From contig NZ_JYIY01000076.1 of assembly GCF_000956535.1 (NCBI RefSeq), positions 94,669 to 158,668 on the forward strand: 64,000 nt of DNA, written 5' to 3'. The notes beneath the pieces are model-generated. The model saw nothing but the letters and a program-made list of their open reading frames with translations, made no database searches and had not been told where the DNA came from. This DNA comes from Microbacterium ginsengisoli. GTDB taxonomy: Bacteria; Actinomycetota; Actinomycetes; Actinomycetales; Microbacteriaceae. Below are positions 44,281 through 53,749 of this stretch, in pieces (within the stretch, counting starts at the first letter, position 1; every line of letters begins with the position of its first letter). The translations under genes and the position numbers were made by a program.

Positions 44281-45596
44281 CGCTGCCGTCCCTCGGATCG
44301 CCCGACCGCATCGCGGCCGCGGCGAGGCGCGTCATGAACCGCTGCGACGAGCTCGCCCGGGTCAGCGCCGCCGACCAGGGCATCGAGCGCGTCTACCTGT
44401 CGGCGGAGCACGCCCGAGTGAACCGTCTCGCCGCGGAGTGGATGCGCGAGCTCGGCATGCGCACCCGACAGGATGCCGCGGGCAACCAGCTCGGCCGCCT
44501 GGATGTGCTCGATCCGTCGGGCGCGGTGATCTCCGACGCTCCCGCGCTCCTCATCGGCTCGCATCTCGACACCGTGCCCGACGCGGGGCGCTACGACGGC
44601 ATCGTGGGCGTGCTCATGGGCCTCGAGATCGTGCGTCTGCTGCGCGTGCCCGCGGGCGACAGCGACAGTGCATGGCGCTCGCCGTTCCCGTTCGCGATCG
44701 AGGTCGTCGCCTTCAGCGACGAGGAGGGCACCCGCTTCGGCAAGGCGCTGCTCGGGTCGTCGGCGGTCGCGGGACTGTGGAACGACGACTGGTGGGCGCT
44801 GACGGATGCCGCGGGCACCACTCTGCGCCAGGCCTTCCTCGAGTTCGGACTCGACCCCGGACGCATCGGTGAGGCCGCGCGACGCCCCGACAGCCTCGTG
44901 GGCTACCTCGAGGCGCACATCGAGCAGGGCCCGGAACTCGACCGGCGGGGGGAGGCCCTCGCCGTGGTGTCGTCGATCGCGTCGGCGCGCCGCTTCCAGC
45001 TCGTCGTCGAGGGCGAGGCCCGGCACGCGGGCGGAACTCCCTATGACATGCGCCGTGACGCCCTGCTCGGTGCGAGCGAGGCGGCGCTCGCGATCGAGCG
45101 CATCTGCCGCACCGAGCATCACATCATCGGCACGGTCGGCCAGTTCGAGGCCTTCCCCGGGGCGGTCAACATCGTCCCCGGCGAGACCCACTTCTCCCTC
45201 GACCTGCGCGGCGAGTTCGACGGCGAACGCGACCGCGTGTTCGACGAGATCTCCCGCGAGCTCGACGGCATCATGGGTCGCCGCGGCCTGCGATGGCGCT
45301 CACGCGAGGTGCACAACGCCGCCGCGGTCATGTGCGCGCCGCTGCTGCAGGACGTCGTGCGCGAGGGCATCGGCGCGACCGGCGCCCCCGGGGCATCCGA
45401 TCCGGCGACGATCTTCTCGCGGGCAGGTCACGATGCGATGACGATCGGGGCGATCACCGACGTCGGAATGCTGTTCCTCCGCAACCCCGACGGCATCAGC
45501 CACCATCCCGATGAGGCGGTCAGCGCCGCCGACGTCGCCGCGGGCATCCGGGCGCTGGCAGAATCAGTGGTGCTCCTCGGCCACGAGCGCCGCTGA
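44277..45596 (+). CDS. allC: allantoate amidohydrolase
   Basis: A 439-residue M20/M28-type binuclear metalloenzyme of the allantoate/N-carbamoyl hydrolase group. IGSHLDTVPDAGRYDGIVG gives metal ligands, FSDEEGTRFGKALLGSSAV the catalytic Glu pair, and YLEAHIEQGPELDR is the family signature. FLRNPDGISHHPDE supplies the last His. It converts allantoate to ureidoglycine, CO2 and ammonia, feeding PucG. GTG start overlaps the pucG stop. Confidence 0.93.
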   Translation: MTLPSLGSPDRIAAAARRVMNRCDELARVSAADQGIERVYLSAEHARVNRLAAEWMRELGMRTRQDAAGNQLGRLDVLDPSGAVISDAPALLIGSHLDTVPDAGRYDGIVGVLMGLEIVRLLRVPAGDSDSAWRSPFPFAIEVVAFSDEEGTRFGKALLGSSAVAGLWNDDWWALTDAAGTTLRQAFLEFGLDPGRIGEAARRPDSLVGYLEAHIEQGPELDRRGEALAVVSSIASARRFQLVVEGEARHAGGTPYDMRRDALLGASEAALAIERICRTEHHIIGTVGQFEAFPGAVNIVPGETHFSLDLRGEFDGERDRVFDEISRELDGIMGRRGLRWRSREVHNAAAVMCAPLLQDVVREGIGATGAPGASDPATIFSRAGHDAMTIGAITDVGMLFLRNPDGISHHPDEAVSAADVAAGIRALAESVVLLGHERR

Positions 45597-45622
45597 TCAC
45601 CGACTCCGGTTCGAAGCGACGC

Positions 45623-45677
45623 GTAACGCCGCGGAAACATTCGAGCGGATGTTGATGAAATCTCCATCGCCTAGCGT
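45623..45677 (+). promoter_or_regulatory. GlnR-type box and -10 element before the ABC transporter
   Basis: GTAAC-GCCGCG-GAAAC (45623-45638) is an exact GTNAC-N6-GAAAC match. A second GAAAT (45657-45661) lies exactly 10 bases before TAGCGT (45672-45677). The spacing equals that at allB, udp and xdhC. A 5' leader of about 100 bases follows before the ATG. Confidence 0.6.
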
Positions 45678-45784
45678 CGAGTGAGTCGCCCCTTGCGCCG
45701 CTGCCTCGTCGTTCCCAGAGCACCCGGCGGGTACGTGAGAGACGAGTCCCGACCCGACGCACTCAGCATCTGGAGACACAGCAT

Positions 45785-46876
45785 ATGAACATCCGCACCT
45801 CGAAGCGCGCGCTGCGCGCGGCGGTCGCCCTTGCGGCGGTCGCCGTGTCGGCCGTCGCCCTGTCCGCCTGCTCGTCGAGCTCGTCGAGCACGACGGCCCC
45901 CACGTCGACCGGCGCCGCCTCGGTCGCCCCCGGCACCTACGGCGAGCTGAACCTGCAGCTGTCGTGGATCAAGAACGAGGAGTTCTCGGGCGAGTTCCTC
46001 GCCGACGCGAACGGCTACTTCACCGCCGCCGGCTTCTCGAAGGTCAACATGACCCCCGGCCCCTCGACCGGTGCGAGCGAGCTGCTCTCGGGCAAGGCCG
46101 ATGTGGCCCTCTCCGACGCCGTCTCGATCGGTTCGGTCGTCGCCTCGGAGGGCGCGCCGCTGAAGATCATCGGCACGACCTACCAGAAGAACCCGTTCAC
46201 GGTGCTCTCGCTGGCCGACAAGGGCAACATCACCAAGCCCTCGGACCTCAAGGGCAAGAAGATCGGCGTGCAGGACTCGAACAAGGCACTGTTCGACGCG
46301 TTCCTCGCAGCCAACGGCATGAGCGAGAGCGACCTGACCGTCGTGCCCGTGCAGTACGACCCGGCGCCGCTGCTCTCCGGTGAGATCGACGGCTACATCG
46401 CCTACCTCACGAACGAGTCGATCACCGTGGCCGCCAAGGGCTACAGCGTCGCGAACCTCCCGTTCGCCGACAACGGCCTGCCGTTCGTCGCCGAGACCAT
46501 CACGACGACCGACGACCAGATCGCGAAGAACCGCGACAAACTGAAGGCGTTCCTGAAGGCGGAGATCCAGGGCTGGTCCGACGCGGTCAACAACCCGCAG
46601 GCCGGCGCCGAGCTCGCCGTCAACACCTACGGCAAGGACCTCGGACTCGACCTGACCAACTCGATCGCCGGTGCGACCGAGCAGGCGCAGAAGCTCGTCG
46701 TCTCCGACGAGACCGCGCAGAACGGCCTGTTCACCATCTCGCAGACCCTGCAGGATGCAACCATCAAGTCGCTCTCGGGCGCCGGCATCACCCTGAAGGC
46801 CTCCGACCTGTTCGACATGTCGCTGCTCACCGAGGTCTACCAGGAGAACCCCGGCCTCGTGAAGTACGCCAAGTAA
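45785..46876 (+). CDS. ABC transporter substrate-binding lipoprotein, NMT1/TauA type
   Basis: A 363-residue lipoprotein. The signal peptide ends in [10 protein letters not shown], with the lipidated Cys. The mature part begins [25 protein letters not shown], the NMT1/THI5-like start. [27 protein letters not shown] and [15 protein letters not shown] are further family motifs. Such proteins bind pyrimidines, sulfonates or other nitrogen compounds. The position after the allantoin genes suggests a purine-derived or ureide substrate, but this is inference. GGAG lies before the ATG. Confidence 0.9.
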   Translation: MNIRTSKRALRAAVALAAVAVSAVALSACSSSSSSTTAPTSTGAASVAPGTYGELNLQLSWIKNEEFSGEFLADANGYFTAAGFSKVNMTPGPSTGASELLSGKADVALSDAVSIGSVVASEGAPLKIIGTTYQKNPFTVLSLADKGNITKPSDLKGKKIGVQDSNKALFDAFLAANGMSESDLTVVPVQYDPAPLLSGEIDGYIAYLTNESITVAAKGYSVANLPFADNGLPFVAETITTTDDQIAKNRDKLKAFLKAEIQGWSDAVNNPQAGAELAVNTYGKDLGLDLTNSIAGATEQAQKLVVSDETAQNGLFTISQTLQDATIKSLSGAGITLKASDLFDMSLLTEVYQENPGLVKYAK

Positions 46877-46904
46877 TCAGCACCAGCACACGGAGAAGAG
46901 CGTC

Positions 46905-47726
46905 GTGACGCAGCCCGCTGTCGAGACCGGTGCCCAGGACAACCTGGGCACCGGCCTTCAGATCACCGCACTGAACAAGGTCTTCACGACCGGCCGCAAG
47001 AACGTGGTCGCGCTGCAGGACGCCAACCTCCACACCGCACAGGGCACGTTCCTGTCGCTGCTCGGCCCGTCAGGATGCGGCAAGTCGACGATCTTGCGCA
47101 TCCTGGCGGGGCTCGAGCAGCCCACCAGCGGAACCACTCGCGTCGACGGCAAGAGCCCCAAGGAGCTCCGCCGCGACCACAAGCTCGGCATCGCCTTCCA
47201 GGACTCGGCCCTCATGCCGTGGCGCAGCGTGCTGTCGAACATCCGCCTTCCGTTCGAGATCGCGGGACAGAAGGTCGACAACGACTACGTCACCGAGATG
47301 ATCGAGCTCGTCGGTCTCAAGGGCTTCGAGAAGGCCAAGCCCGCGCAGCTGTCGGGCGGCATGCGCCAGCGCGTCTCGATCGCCCGCTCCCTCATCCTCA
47401 AGCCGCAGGTGCTGCTGTTCGACGAGCCGTTCGGCGCGCTCGACGACATGACCCGGCAGCGCCTGAACCTCGAGCTGCTGCGCATCTGGACCGAGAAGCC
47501 CGCGACGACCCTGCTCGTGACGCACGGCATCTCCGAGGCGATCTTCCTCTCCGACCAGGTCGCGGTCATGAGCCCGCGGCCCGGACGCATCAAGGAGGTC
47601 ATGACGATCGACCTCCCCCGCCCGCGCACCCCCGAGATGATGCGCACCCCGGAGTTCCACGCCTACGTCGATCACGCGTCCGATCTGCTGTTCGGCGCGG
47701 GAGGCGCAGCCACCGATGACCACTGA
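46905..47726 (+). CDS. ABC transporter ATP-binding protein, TauB/SsuB type
   Basis: A 273-residue ATPase. Walker A is GPSGCGKST, the Q-loop [14 protein letters not shown], the signature [15 protein letters not shown], and Walker [16 protein letters not shown]. The H-loop is in [10 protein letters not shown]. The ALMPW text is typical of the nitrate/sulfonate/taurine group. GTG start 28 bases after the binding-protein gene; its end overlaps the permease by 11 bases. Confidence 0.95.
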   Translation: MTQPAVETGAQDNLGTGLQITALNKVFTTGRKNVVALQDANLHTAQGTFLSLLGPSGCGKSTILRILAGLEQPTSGTTRVDGKSPKELRRDHKLGIAFQDSALMPWRSVLSNIRLPFEIAGQKVDNDYVTEMIELVGLKGFEKAKPAQLSGGMRQRVSIARSLILKPQVLLFDEPFGALDDMTRQRLNLELLRIWTEKPATTLLVTHGISEAIFLSDQVAVMSPRPGRIKEVMTIDLPRPRTPEMMRTPEFHAYVDHASDLLFGAGGAATDDH

Positions 47727-48543
47727 CTCCCCGACGAAGGGCCGCGGCGTCACGTTCGAGGACGTCCGTCTCCCGCCGTGGATGACGGGGCTCATCGGGG
47801 GCGTCGCCCTCGTGATCGTGTGGTGGATCGTCGGGCTCGCCTGGGTCACCCCGACCGGCCTGCGGCCGATCCCGACGCCGCTCGAGGTCGTCGTCACGAT
47901 CGCGCAGACCGGGTGGGACTTCTACGCGAAGAACTTCGCCGTGACCCTCGCGGAAGCGGGCATCGGATACCTCTGGGGCAACGTGCTCGCGCTGCTCCTC
48001 GCGGCCGTCGTGCTCGTCGTCCCGCGCCTCGAGTCGGTCGCGATGCAGCTGGCGATCCTCACCTACTGCGTTCCGATCGTCGCGCTCGGCCAGATCGCCG
48101 TGGTGCTCATCGGCGCCCCGCCGATCGGGCAGCCCTCGGGCACCGCGATCTTCCTCGCCGCCCTCTCGGTCTTCTTCACGACCGTCGTCGGAGCGCTGCT
48201 CGGCCTCAAGTCGGCCGACAAGTCGAGCCTCGACGTGGTCACGGTTTACGGTGGGTCGAAGTTCACGCAGCTGGTGAAGGTGCGTCTCATCGCCGCCCTT
48301 CCCGCAATCCTCAACGCCCTGCAGATCGCCGTTCCGGCCGCGTTCCTCGGCGCCGTGCTCGGTGAGTTCTTCGGCAAGGTCGAAGTGGGCGTCGGTGTGA
48401 TCATGGTCATCGCGCAGCAGCAGCTCAATGCGCCCCAGGTGTGGGCGATCGCGCTGCTGAGCGGTCTCGTGGCGATGCTCGGCTACGTGCTCGTCGGGTT
48501 CATCGCGCGGGCGATCGCGCCCTGGTCGAAGGGGCGCTCATGA
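47716..48543 (+). CDS. ABC transporter permease (first)
   Basis: A 275-residue permease with about six helices. The EAA-like loop [24 protein letters not shown] contacts the ATPase. It belongs to the BPD-type SsuC/TauC family. ATG overlaps the ATPase gene by 11 bases. It forms a heterodimer with the next permease. Confidence 0.92.
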   Translation: MTTDSPTKGRGVTFEDVRLPPWMTGLIGGVALVIVWWIVGLAWVTPTGLRPIPTPLEVVVTIAQTGWDFYAKNFAVTLAEAGIGYLWGNVLALLLAAVVLVVPRLESVAMQLAILTYCVPIVALGQIAVVLIGAPPIGQPSGTAIFLAALSVFFTTVVGALLGLKSADKSSLDVVTVYGGSKFTQLVKVRLIAALPAILNALQIAVPAAFLGAVLGEFFGKVEVGVGVIMVIAQQQLNAPQVWAIALLSGLVAMLGYVLVGFIARAIAPWSKGRS

Positions 48544-49406
48544 CGACGGCCGTCGCGGCATCCGAGTCCGCCACTGACCTCACCCGTACCCTGCGCGCCC
48601 AGGCGCGGCGCAGCGTGCTGCGCGCGCTGCTGTGGAGCGTCGTGAACTTCGTCGGCACCATCGTCGCGGTCATCGTGCTGTGGGCCGGCGCCCTGTCGCT
48701 GCTGAACGTCTCCAAGTTCGTCGCGAAGGGCCCGCTCGACGTCTGGAACTACCTGTTCGTGGTTCCCGCCGCGGCGACCAACCGCGACAAGATCTTCGCG
48801 ACCATCGGCGAGACCCTCGCCCACTCGGTCGTCGGCTTCATCGCGGGCCTCCTCGTCGCCCTCGTCGGTGCCATGATCTTCCAGCTGAGCAAGGGCGCCG
48901 AGCACGCGCTCATGCCGATCGCCATGCTGCTGAGGTCGGTGCCGCTGGTCGCCATGGCACCCGTGATCATCCTCATCTTCGGTCGCGAGGTCTGGTCGAT
49001 CGCGGTGATCGGCGGCATCGTGGTGCTCTTCCCGGCGCTCGTGAACATCTCGTTCGGCCTGAAATCCGCCGCACCGCAGATGAACGACCTCGTCACCGTC
49101 TACGGTGGCGGCTCGTTCGCGCGCCTCATGAAGGTCGCGATGCCCTCGTCGCTCCCGGCGTTCTTCGCGGCCGTGCGCATCTCCGTGCCCGGCGCCATCA
49201 CGGGCGCACTGCTCGCCGAATGGCTGGCGGTCGGCGGCGGTGTCGGCGGCAGCATCGGCGGCTACCTGTCGCAGGCGCAGTACAACGCCGTCTGGGCGTC
49301 GATCGCCGGGGTCACCGCCGTCGCGCTCGTGCTCTACAACGTCATCCAGATCATCGAGAACGTGGTGCTGGCCCGGATGGGCATGCAGGGCCAGCGGGGC
49401 GTGTAG
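48540..49406 (+). CDS. ABC transporter permease (second)
   Basis: A 288-residue permease. A 30-residue cytoplasmic N-terminus precedes about six helices. The coupling loop is SFGLKSAAPQMNDLVTVYGG, parallel to that of the first permease. ATGA overlap with the previous gene. It completes the four-gene importer. Confidence 0.92.
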   Translation: MTTAVAASESATDLTRTLRAQARRSVLRALLWSVVNFVGTIVAVIVLWAGALSLLNVSKFVAKGPLDVWNYLFVVPAAATNRDKIFATIGETLAHSVVGFIAGLLVALVGAMIFQLSKGAEHALMPIAMLLRSVPLVAMAPVIILIFGREVWSIAVIGGIVVLFPALVNISFGLKSAAPQMNDLVTVYGGGSFARLMKVAMPSSLPAFFAAVRISVPGAITGALLAEWLAVGGGVGGSIGGYLSQAQYNAVWASIAGVTAVALVLYNVIQIIENVVLARMGMQGQRGV

Positions 49407-49409
49407 CGC

Positions 49410-50027
49410 GTGAGCGCCGAACCCGCGATCGTCGGGGGTGCCGCGGCATCCGATCTGCTTGCGGCGGGACTGCTCGGCGCGCACGTGCGCGGACTGCGCA
49501 AGGCCCGCGGGCTCACCCTCGTGCAGCTCGCGACCGCGACCGAGCTGTCGCATCCGTTCCTCAGCCAGCTGGAGCGCGGACTCGCCCAACCGAGCCTCGG
49601 ATCACTGCGCCGCATCGCGGTGGCGCTCGGCACGAGCCCGCTCGAGCTGATCGCCGCCGCCGAGGCGCCGACTGCCGACGTGCCGGCGACCGAGGTGCAC
49701 CGCGGCGCCGGCGGAGACCTCGAAGCCGACTTCGCCGTCGGGTCGGGGAGGCTGCTGGCCCACCCGGTGCGCCCGTTCCATCCGATGGTCTACGCGGCCG
49801 ACAACACCGCGCCCGGCGACTACTTCGCCCACGCGGAGGACGAGTTCTCCTACGTGCTCGACGGACGTGTGTGCCTCGACCTCGACGGCGAGGTGACCGA
49901 GCTCGGCGTGGGCGACGCGTCGTACTACGCCGGCGGCGTCGCCCACCGCACGTGGTCGGCTGACGGCGCACCGTTCCGGCTGCTGATCGTCAAGCAGCGG
50001 CCGCCGCACTCCGCCGCGACCGACTGA
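49410..50027 (+). CDS. XRE-family regulator with cupin domain
   Basis: A 205-residue regulator. Residues 22-80 form an XRE helix-turn-helix (LGAHVRGLRKARGLTLVQLA, LSHPFLSQLERGLAQPSLGSL). Residues 125-200 form a cupin with GDYFAHAEDEFSYVLDGRV and GDASYYAGGVAHRT. Such regulators sense small nitrogen compounds or amino acids through the cupin. It starts 3 bases after the permease stop, so it is cotranscribed with the transporter and may control it. It ends only 19 bases from the convergent xanthine dehydrogenase gene, with no hairpin between. Confidence 0.9.
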   Translation: MSAEPAIVGGAAASDLLAAGLLGAHVRGLRKARGLTLVQLATATELSHPFLSQLERGLAQPSLGSLRRIAVALGTSPLELIAAAEAPTADVPATEVHRGAGGDLEADFAVGSGRLLAHPVRPFHPMVYAADNTAPGDYFAHAEDEFSYVLDGRVCLDLDGEVTELGVGDASYYAGGVAHRTWSADGAPFRLLIVKQRPPHSAATD

Positions 50028-50046
50028 GCGTCACCCTCTGCCCGCG

Positions 50047-52842
50047 TCACCGACCGCCGGCCTGCAGGGCCCGCCACACGCGGTCGCGCGAGAACGGCTG
50101 CTCGAACACGCGCACCCCGATCGCGCGGCTGATCGCGTTGCCGATCGCCGCCGACACGGGGTTGTAGGGCGACTCGCTCATCGACTTGGCGCCGAAGGGG
50201 CCGAGGTCGTCGTTCGTCGACGCGAACAGCACCTCGGTGTCGGGCACGTCGGCGGACTGCGGCACGCGGTAGGTGCGGAAGACCGGGTTGATCACCCGGC
50301 CGTCGTCGCCGATCATGACCTCCTCGTAGAGCGCGCTGCCGACCCCCTGGGCGACGCCGCCCTCGATCTGGCCGCGGCACTGCGCCGGGTTCATGACGAA
50401 GCCGGCGTCGGCCGACTGGATGTTCTGCAGGATGCGCACGGTGCCGGTCTCGGGATCGACGGCCACCCGGGTCGCGTGCACGTTGAAGGCGAGCGAGCGC
50501 AGGTCGCCGTACTCGGCACCGTCGCCGACGAGCCCCTCCTCGGTGCGCTCCGCAGCGGGCGCCGCGGCCACGAGCTCGCCGAAGCCGACGATCCGCGCAG
50601 GGGTGCGCACCCCGTCGCCGGTCACCACGGCCGCCGACTCCTCGGTGCCCGTGAGCGCGGCGGCGGTGCGCCGCATCCGATCACGCAGCGTCAGGCATGC
50701 GGCATGCAGCGCCTTGCCGGTCACGGTGATGCCCGCCGACGCGAACGCGCCGGTGTCGTGCCGCACCTCGTCGGTGTCGGCGAAGCGGGCCTCGAGGCGG
50801 TCGAAGCCGACATCGAAGACGGATGCCGCGATCTGCCGCAGCACCGTGTGGGTGCCGTTGCCGAACTCCACCGTGCCGGCGCGCAGCACGTAGGTGCCGT
50901 CGGGCCGGAGCGTCGCCGTGGTGTGTGCGATGTGTCCGCGCGGGGCCATCGTGGCGATCATCGCCGCGGCCATCCCCTCGCCGACGAGCCAGCCGTCGGG
51001 AGCGTCGACGCCGTTGCCGCGCTCGAGAGCGCCCTGGGCGAGGTCGAGGCACTGGTCGAGACCGTAGCTGCCCCAGACGAGGTCGGATTCGTACTCGTCC
51101 TGGTCGGGGTGCAGGTTGTCGCCCTCGACGACGGCGTTGCGGCGCCGCAGGTCGAACGGGTCGATGTCGAGACGTTCGGCGAGCATGTCCATCGCGGACT
51201 CCACCGCGAGCACGACCTGCCCGAGGCCGTAGCCGCGGAACGCCCCCGAGGGCACGTTGTTCGTGTAAACGACCTCGGCGTCGAGGCGACGCACCGGGGC
51301 GCGGTAGATCGTGGTCGACTCGGCGAGCGAGTGGAACATCACCCCGATGGCGTGGTTGCCGTAGGCGCCGGTGTCGCTCAGCAGGTCGATCTTCATCGCG
51401 GTGAGGGTGCCCGCGGCATCCGCCCCGAGGGTCACCGCGACCCGCATCGGATGCCGCACCGACGTGCGCTGGAACTCCTCGGCGCGGCTGAACTCGTAGG
51501 CGACCGGGCGGCCGGTGCGCAGCACGGCGAGCGCGACGAGGTCCTCGGCGAAGATCTCCTGCTTGCCGCCGAAGCCGCCGCCGACCCGCGCCGTGTGCAC
51601 GCGTACCTGGTCGGGGTCGAGGTCGAAGATGTGCGCGATCTCGTCGCGCGTGAGGAACGGCACCTGCGTGGACGATCGGATGACGAGGCGGCCGTCGCCG
51701 TCGAGCCAGCCGACGCAGCCGTGCGTCTCGAGCTGCGCGTGCGAGACGCGCTGCGTGCGCCACGTGCCCGACACGGTGACGGCGCTCTCGGCGAGGGCCG
51801 CGTCGATGTCACCGCCGTGCCCCTCGTGCAGCGACGCGATGACGTTGCGGTGGGGTTCGGCGACCCGATCGGCGGGGGTGCGGTCGGCGTGCAGCAGCGG
51901 GGCGCCGGGTGCGCGGGCCGCCTCCGGGTCGAGCACCGCGGGGAGCACCTCGTAGTCGACCTCGATGAGACGGCAGGCCGCCTCGGCGGCGCCGGCGGTC
52001 TCGGCGACGACCGCCGCGACCCGCTGCCCGACGTGCCGCACGACGGTGTCGAGCAGCAGTGTGTCGTCGGGGTCGTCGGTGCGGTGCTCGTGACGGCCCG
52101 TCGAGTAGTGCACGGCGGGCGCGTCCTCGTGGGTGAAGACGGCCACGACCCCGGGCGCCGCGCGTGCGGCGGCGGTGTCGATCGAGCGGATGCGCGCGTG
52201 CGCGTGCGGCGAGCCGATCACGCGCAGCACGAGCGATCCGGGCACAGGCTCGTCGAACGTGTACGGTTCGAGACCCTGCACCACGCGCCGGGCGGGCGCG
52301 GGGCGCACCGAGCGGCCGACGCCGTCCGCCCCCGCTGTCGGGGCGGGGGAGGTGTCGGCGCCCGGGGCCGCACCGCCGCCCGTGTAGCCGGCCCCGGTCT
52401 CCCGCACCGGGCCGAGCACCGCCTCGCGGACGGCCTCGCGGATCGGCCGGTACCCGGTGCAGCGGCACAGGTTGCCCTTGAGGCGCCGGTCGAGGTCGTC
52501 GACGTCGTCGGCGTCGAAGGTCGACGCGGTCACGCTCATGCCGGGCGTGCAGAACCCGCACTGGAATCCGAAGTGCTCGACGAGCGCCTCCTGCACCGGA
52601 TGCAGCTCGTCGCCGGGCGCGAGCCCCGCCGCCGTCGTGACCTCCCGCCCCTGGGCGCGGTGCGCCGGGGTGATGCACGAGTGCACAGGCGTGCCGTCGA
52701 CGAGCACGGAGCAGGCGCCGCAGTCGCCGGCGTCGCATCCCTTCTTCACGCTCGTCGTGCCGGTCTCTCGCAGCAGCGTGCGCAGGCACTGTCCCGCCCG
52801 CGGCTCGGCGTCGCGCGGGGTGCCGTCGACGGTGAACCTCAT
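50047..52842 (-). CDS. xanthine dehydrogenase-type oxidase: 2Fe-2S domain fused to molybdopterin subunit
   Basis: A 931-residue fusion. Residues 1 to about 155 are a CoxS/XdhA-type Fe-S domain. KKGCDAGDCGACSVLVDG binds the first cluster, and CGFCTPGM and LCRCTGY bind the second. A Pro/Ala-rich linker follows. Residues about 185-931 are the molybdenum subunit, with VGGGFGGKQEIFAEDLVAL and SGAFRGYGLGQ, and late ligands near GPFGAKSMSESPYNPVSAAI. With the FAD subunit (coupled by ATGA upstream) it should oxidise hypoxanthine/xanthine to urate. The genomic context supports this over other aldehyde or heterocycle oxidases. Confidence 0.9.
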   Translation of the reverse strand: MRFTVDGTPRDAEPRAGQCLRTLLRETGTTSVKKGCDAGDCGACSVLVDGTPVHSCITPAHRAQGREVTTAAGLAPGDELHPVQEALVEHFGFQCGFCTPGMSVTASTFDADDVDDLDRRLKGNLCRCTGYRPIREAVREAVLGPVRETGAGYTGGGAAPGADTSPAPTAGADGVGRSVRPAPARRVVQGLEPYTFDEPVPGSLVLRVIGSPHAHARIRSIDTAAARAAPGVVAVFTHEDAPAVHYSTGRHEHRTDDPDDTLLLDTVVRHVGQRVAAVVAETAGAAEAACRLIEVDYEVLPAVLDPEAARAPGAPLLHADRTPADRVAEPHRNVIASLHEGHGGDIDAALAESAVTVSGTWRTQRVSHAQLETHGCVGWLDGDGRLVIRSSTQVPFLTRDEIAHIFDLDPDQVRVHTARVGGGFGGKQEIFAEDLVALAVLRTGRPVAYEFSRAEEFQRTSVRHPMRVAVTLGADAAGTLTAMKIDLLSDTGAYGNHAIGVMFHSLAESTTIYRAPVRRLDAEVVYTNNVPSGAFRGYGLGQVVLAVESAMDMLAERLDIDPFDLRRRNAVVEGDNLHPDQDEYESDLVWGSYGLDQCLDLAQGALERGNGVDAPDGWLVGEGMAAAMIATMAPRGHIAHTTATLRPDGTYVLRAGTVEFGNGTHTVLRQIAASVFDVGFDRLEARFADTDEVRHDTGAFASAGITVTGKALHAACLTLRDRMRRTAAALTGTEESAAVVTGDGVRTPARIVGFGELVAAAPAAERTEEGLVGDGAEYGDLRSLAFNVHATRVAVDPETGTVRILQNIQSADAGFVMNPAQCRGQIEGGVAQGVGSALYEEVMIGDDGRVINPVFRTYRVPQSADVPDTEVLFASTNDDLGPFGAKSMSESPYNPVSAAIGNAISRAIGVRVFEQPFSRDRVWRALQAGGR

Positions 52843-53669
52843 GCGCCCGCCTCCAGCTCGATGCGGATGCGCTCCGCGAGCGCACGGCTCACGCCGCGGC
52901 GCCAGTCGGCCGGCCCGAGCGGGTCGGTGTAGTACGACGGCGCCGATTCGACCGCGGCGGCGAGGGCCGCGGCATCCGGCAGTGACGGGAACCGTCGCAC
53001 GACCGGATGCAGCGTCGCCGCCGTGATCGCGAAGACGCTCGCGCCGTCGGGGTCGACGCGGCCGGTCACGACGGCACCCGAGCGCCCGAGCTCGGCGAGC
53101 GCGATCTTCTGCAGGCGCGCCCGGGAGCGCAGGGCGTACGCGGGGATCTCGATCGCCCGCAGCACCTCGCCGGCCGCGAGGGTGTTCTCGCCGTTGCCGG
53201 TGACGAGCTCGCTCACGGGCAGTCGCAGGTCGGTGCCGTCGGGGCGCCACACCCACGCGACGGCGTCGAGGGCGACAGCGAACGACACCATGCCGGCCGC
53301 GGCGAACGAGCGGCAGACGTTGCCGCCGACGGTCGCGGCGTTCCAGATCTTGAACGACGCGAGCAGCGCGTGTGCGCCGTCGACGGCGAGGTGCGCGGCC
53401 GGCCAGTCGGCGGGCACGGGCTCGCTGCCCCGACCCTCGGCCCACGCGACGAGGTGGGCGATCGGGCAGGTCGCGCCGATGCGCAGGCCGTCGGCGGAGA
53501 TCTCGAGGAAGGGCCAGTCCATCGCGGTGATATCGACGAACCCGGATGTCTCGGGCTGCGGTTCGCTCATCAGCCACGTGCCGCCCGCGAAGATCACCTC
53601 GCCCGGCGCGAGGGCGAGGTCGCCGCGGGTGCGCGCGAGCCGATAGCTCTCGACCGTGTTGATGTCCAC
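52839..53669 (-). CDS. xanthine dehydrogenase FAD-binding subunit
   Basis: A 276-residue CoxM/XdhB-type FAD protein. APGEVIFAGGTWLMSEP is the first FAD-binding loop and ATVGGNVCRS the second. The C-terminal CO_deh_flav domain has LQKIALAELGRSGAVV. The GTG at 53667-53669 has a perfect GGAGG at 5-9 bases, which fixes the start although the frame is open upstream. It passes electrons from the Fe-S clusters to NAD or another acceptor. Confidence 0.9.
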   Translation of the reverse strand: MDINTVESYRLARTRGDLALAPGEVIFAGGTWLMSEPQPETSGFVDITAMDWPFLEISADGLRIGATCPIAHLVAWAEGRGSEPVPADWPAAHLAVDGAHALLASFKIWNAATVGGNVCRSFAAAGMVSFAVALDAVAWVWRPDGTDLRLPVSELVTGNGENTLAAGEVLRAIEIPAYALRSRARLQKIALAELGRSGAVVTGRVDPDGASVFAITAATLHPVVRRFPSLPDAAALAAAVESAPSYYTDPLGPADWRRGVSRALAERIRIELEAGA

Positions 53670-53695
53670 AACATTCCTCCGTGACCCAGCAAACC

Positions 53696-53724
53696 AAACC
53701 GCGGTTTCGCGGGTGTTTCGCGGG
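53696..53724 (-). promoter_or_regulatory. palindrome and repeated GAAAC element before the xanthine dehydrogenase genes
   Basis: AAACCGCGGTTT (53696-53707) is a perfect 12-base palindrome. TTTCGCGGG follows twice (53705-53713, 53716-53724), 11 bases apart. On the coding strand this reads GAAAC-N6-GAAAC. It is a weaker variant of the element shared by the other purine promoters. Confidence 0.45.
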
Positions 53725-53749
53725 CCCGGGCAGTGCGCCCCAGCGCGCC

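Noticed and set aside
45597..45784. AmtR-type nitrogen box before the ABC transporter
   Set aside because: No CTAT-N6-ATAG-like palindrome is present; the region matches the GlnR-type pair instead.
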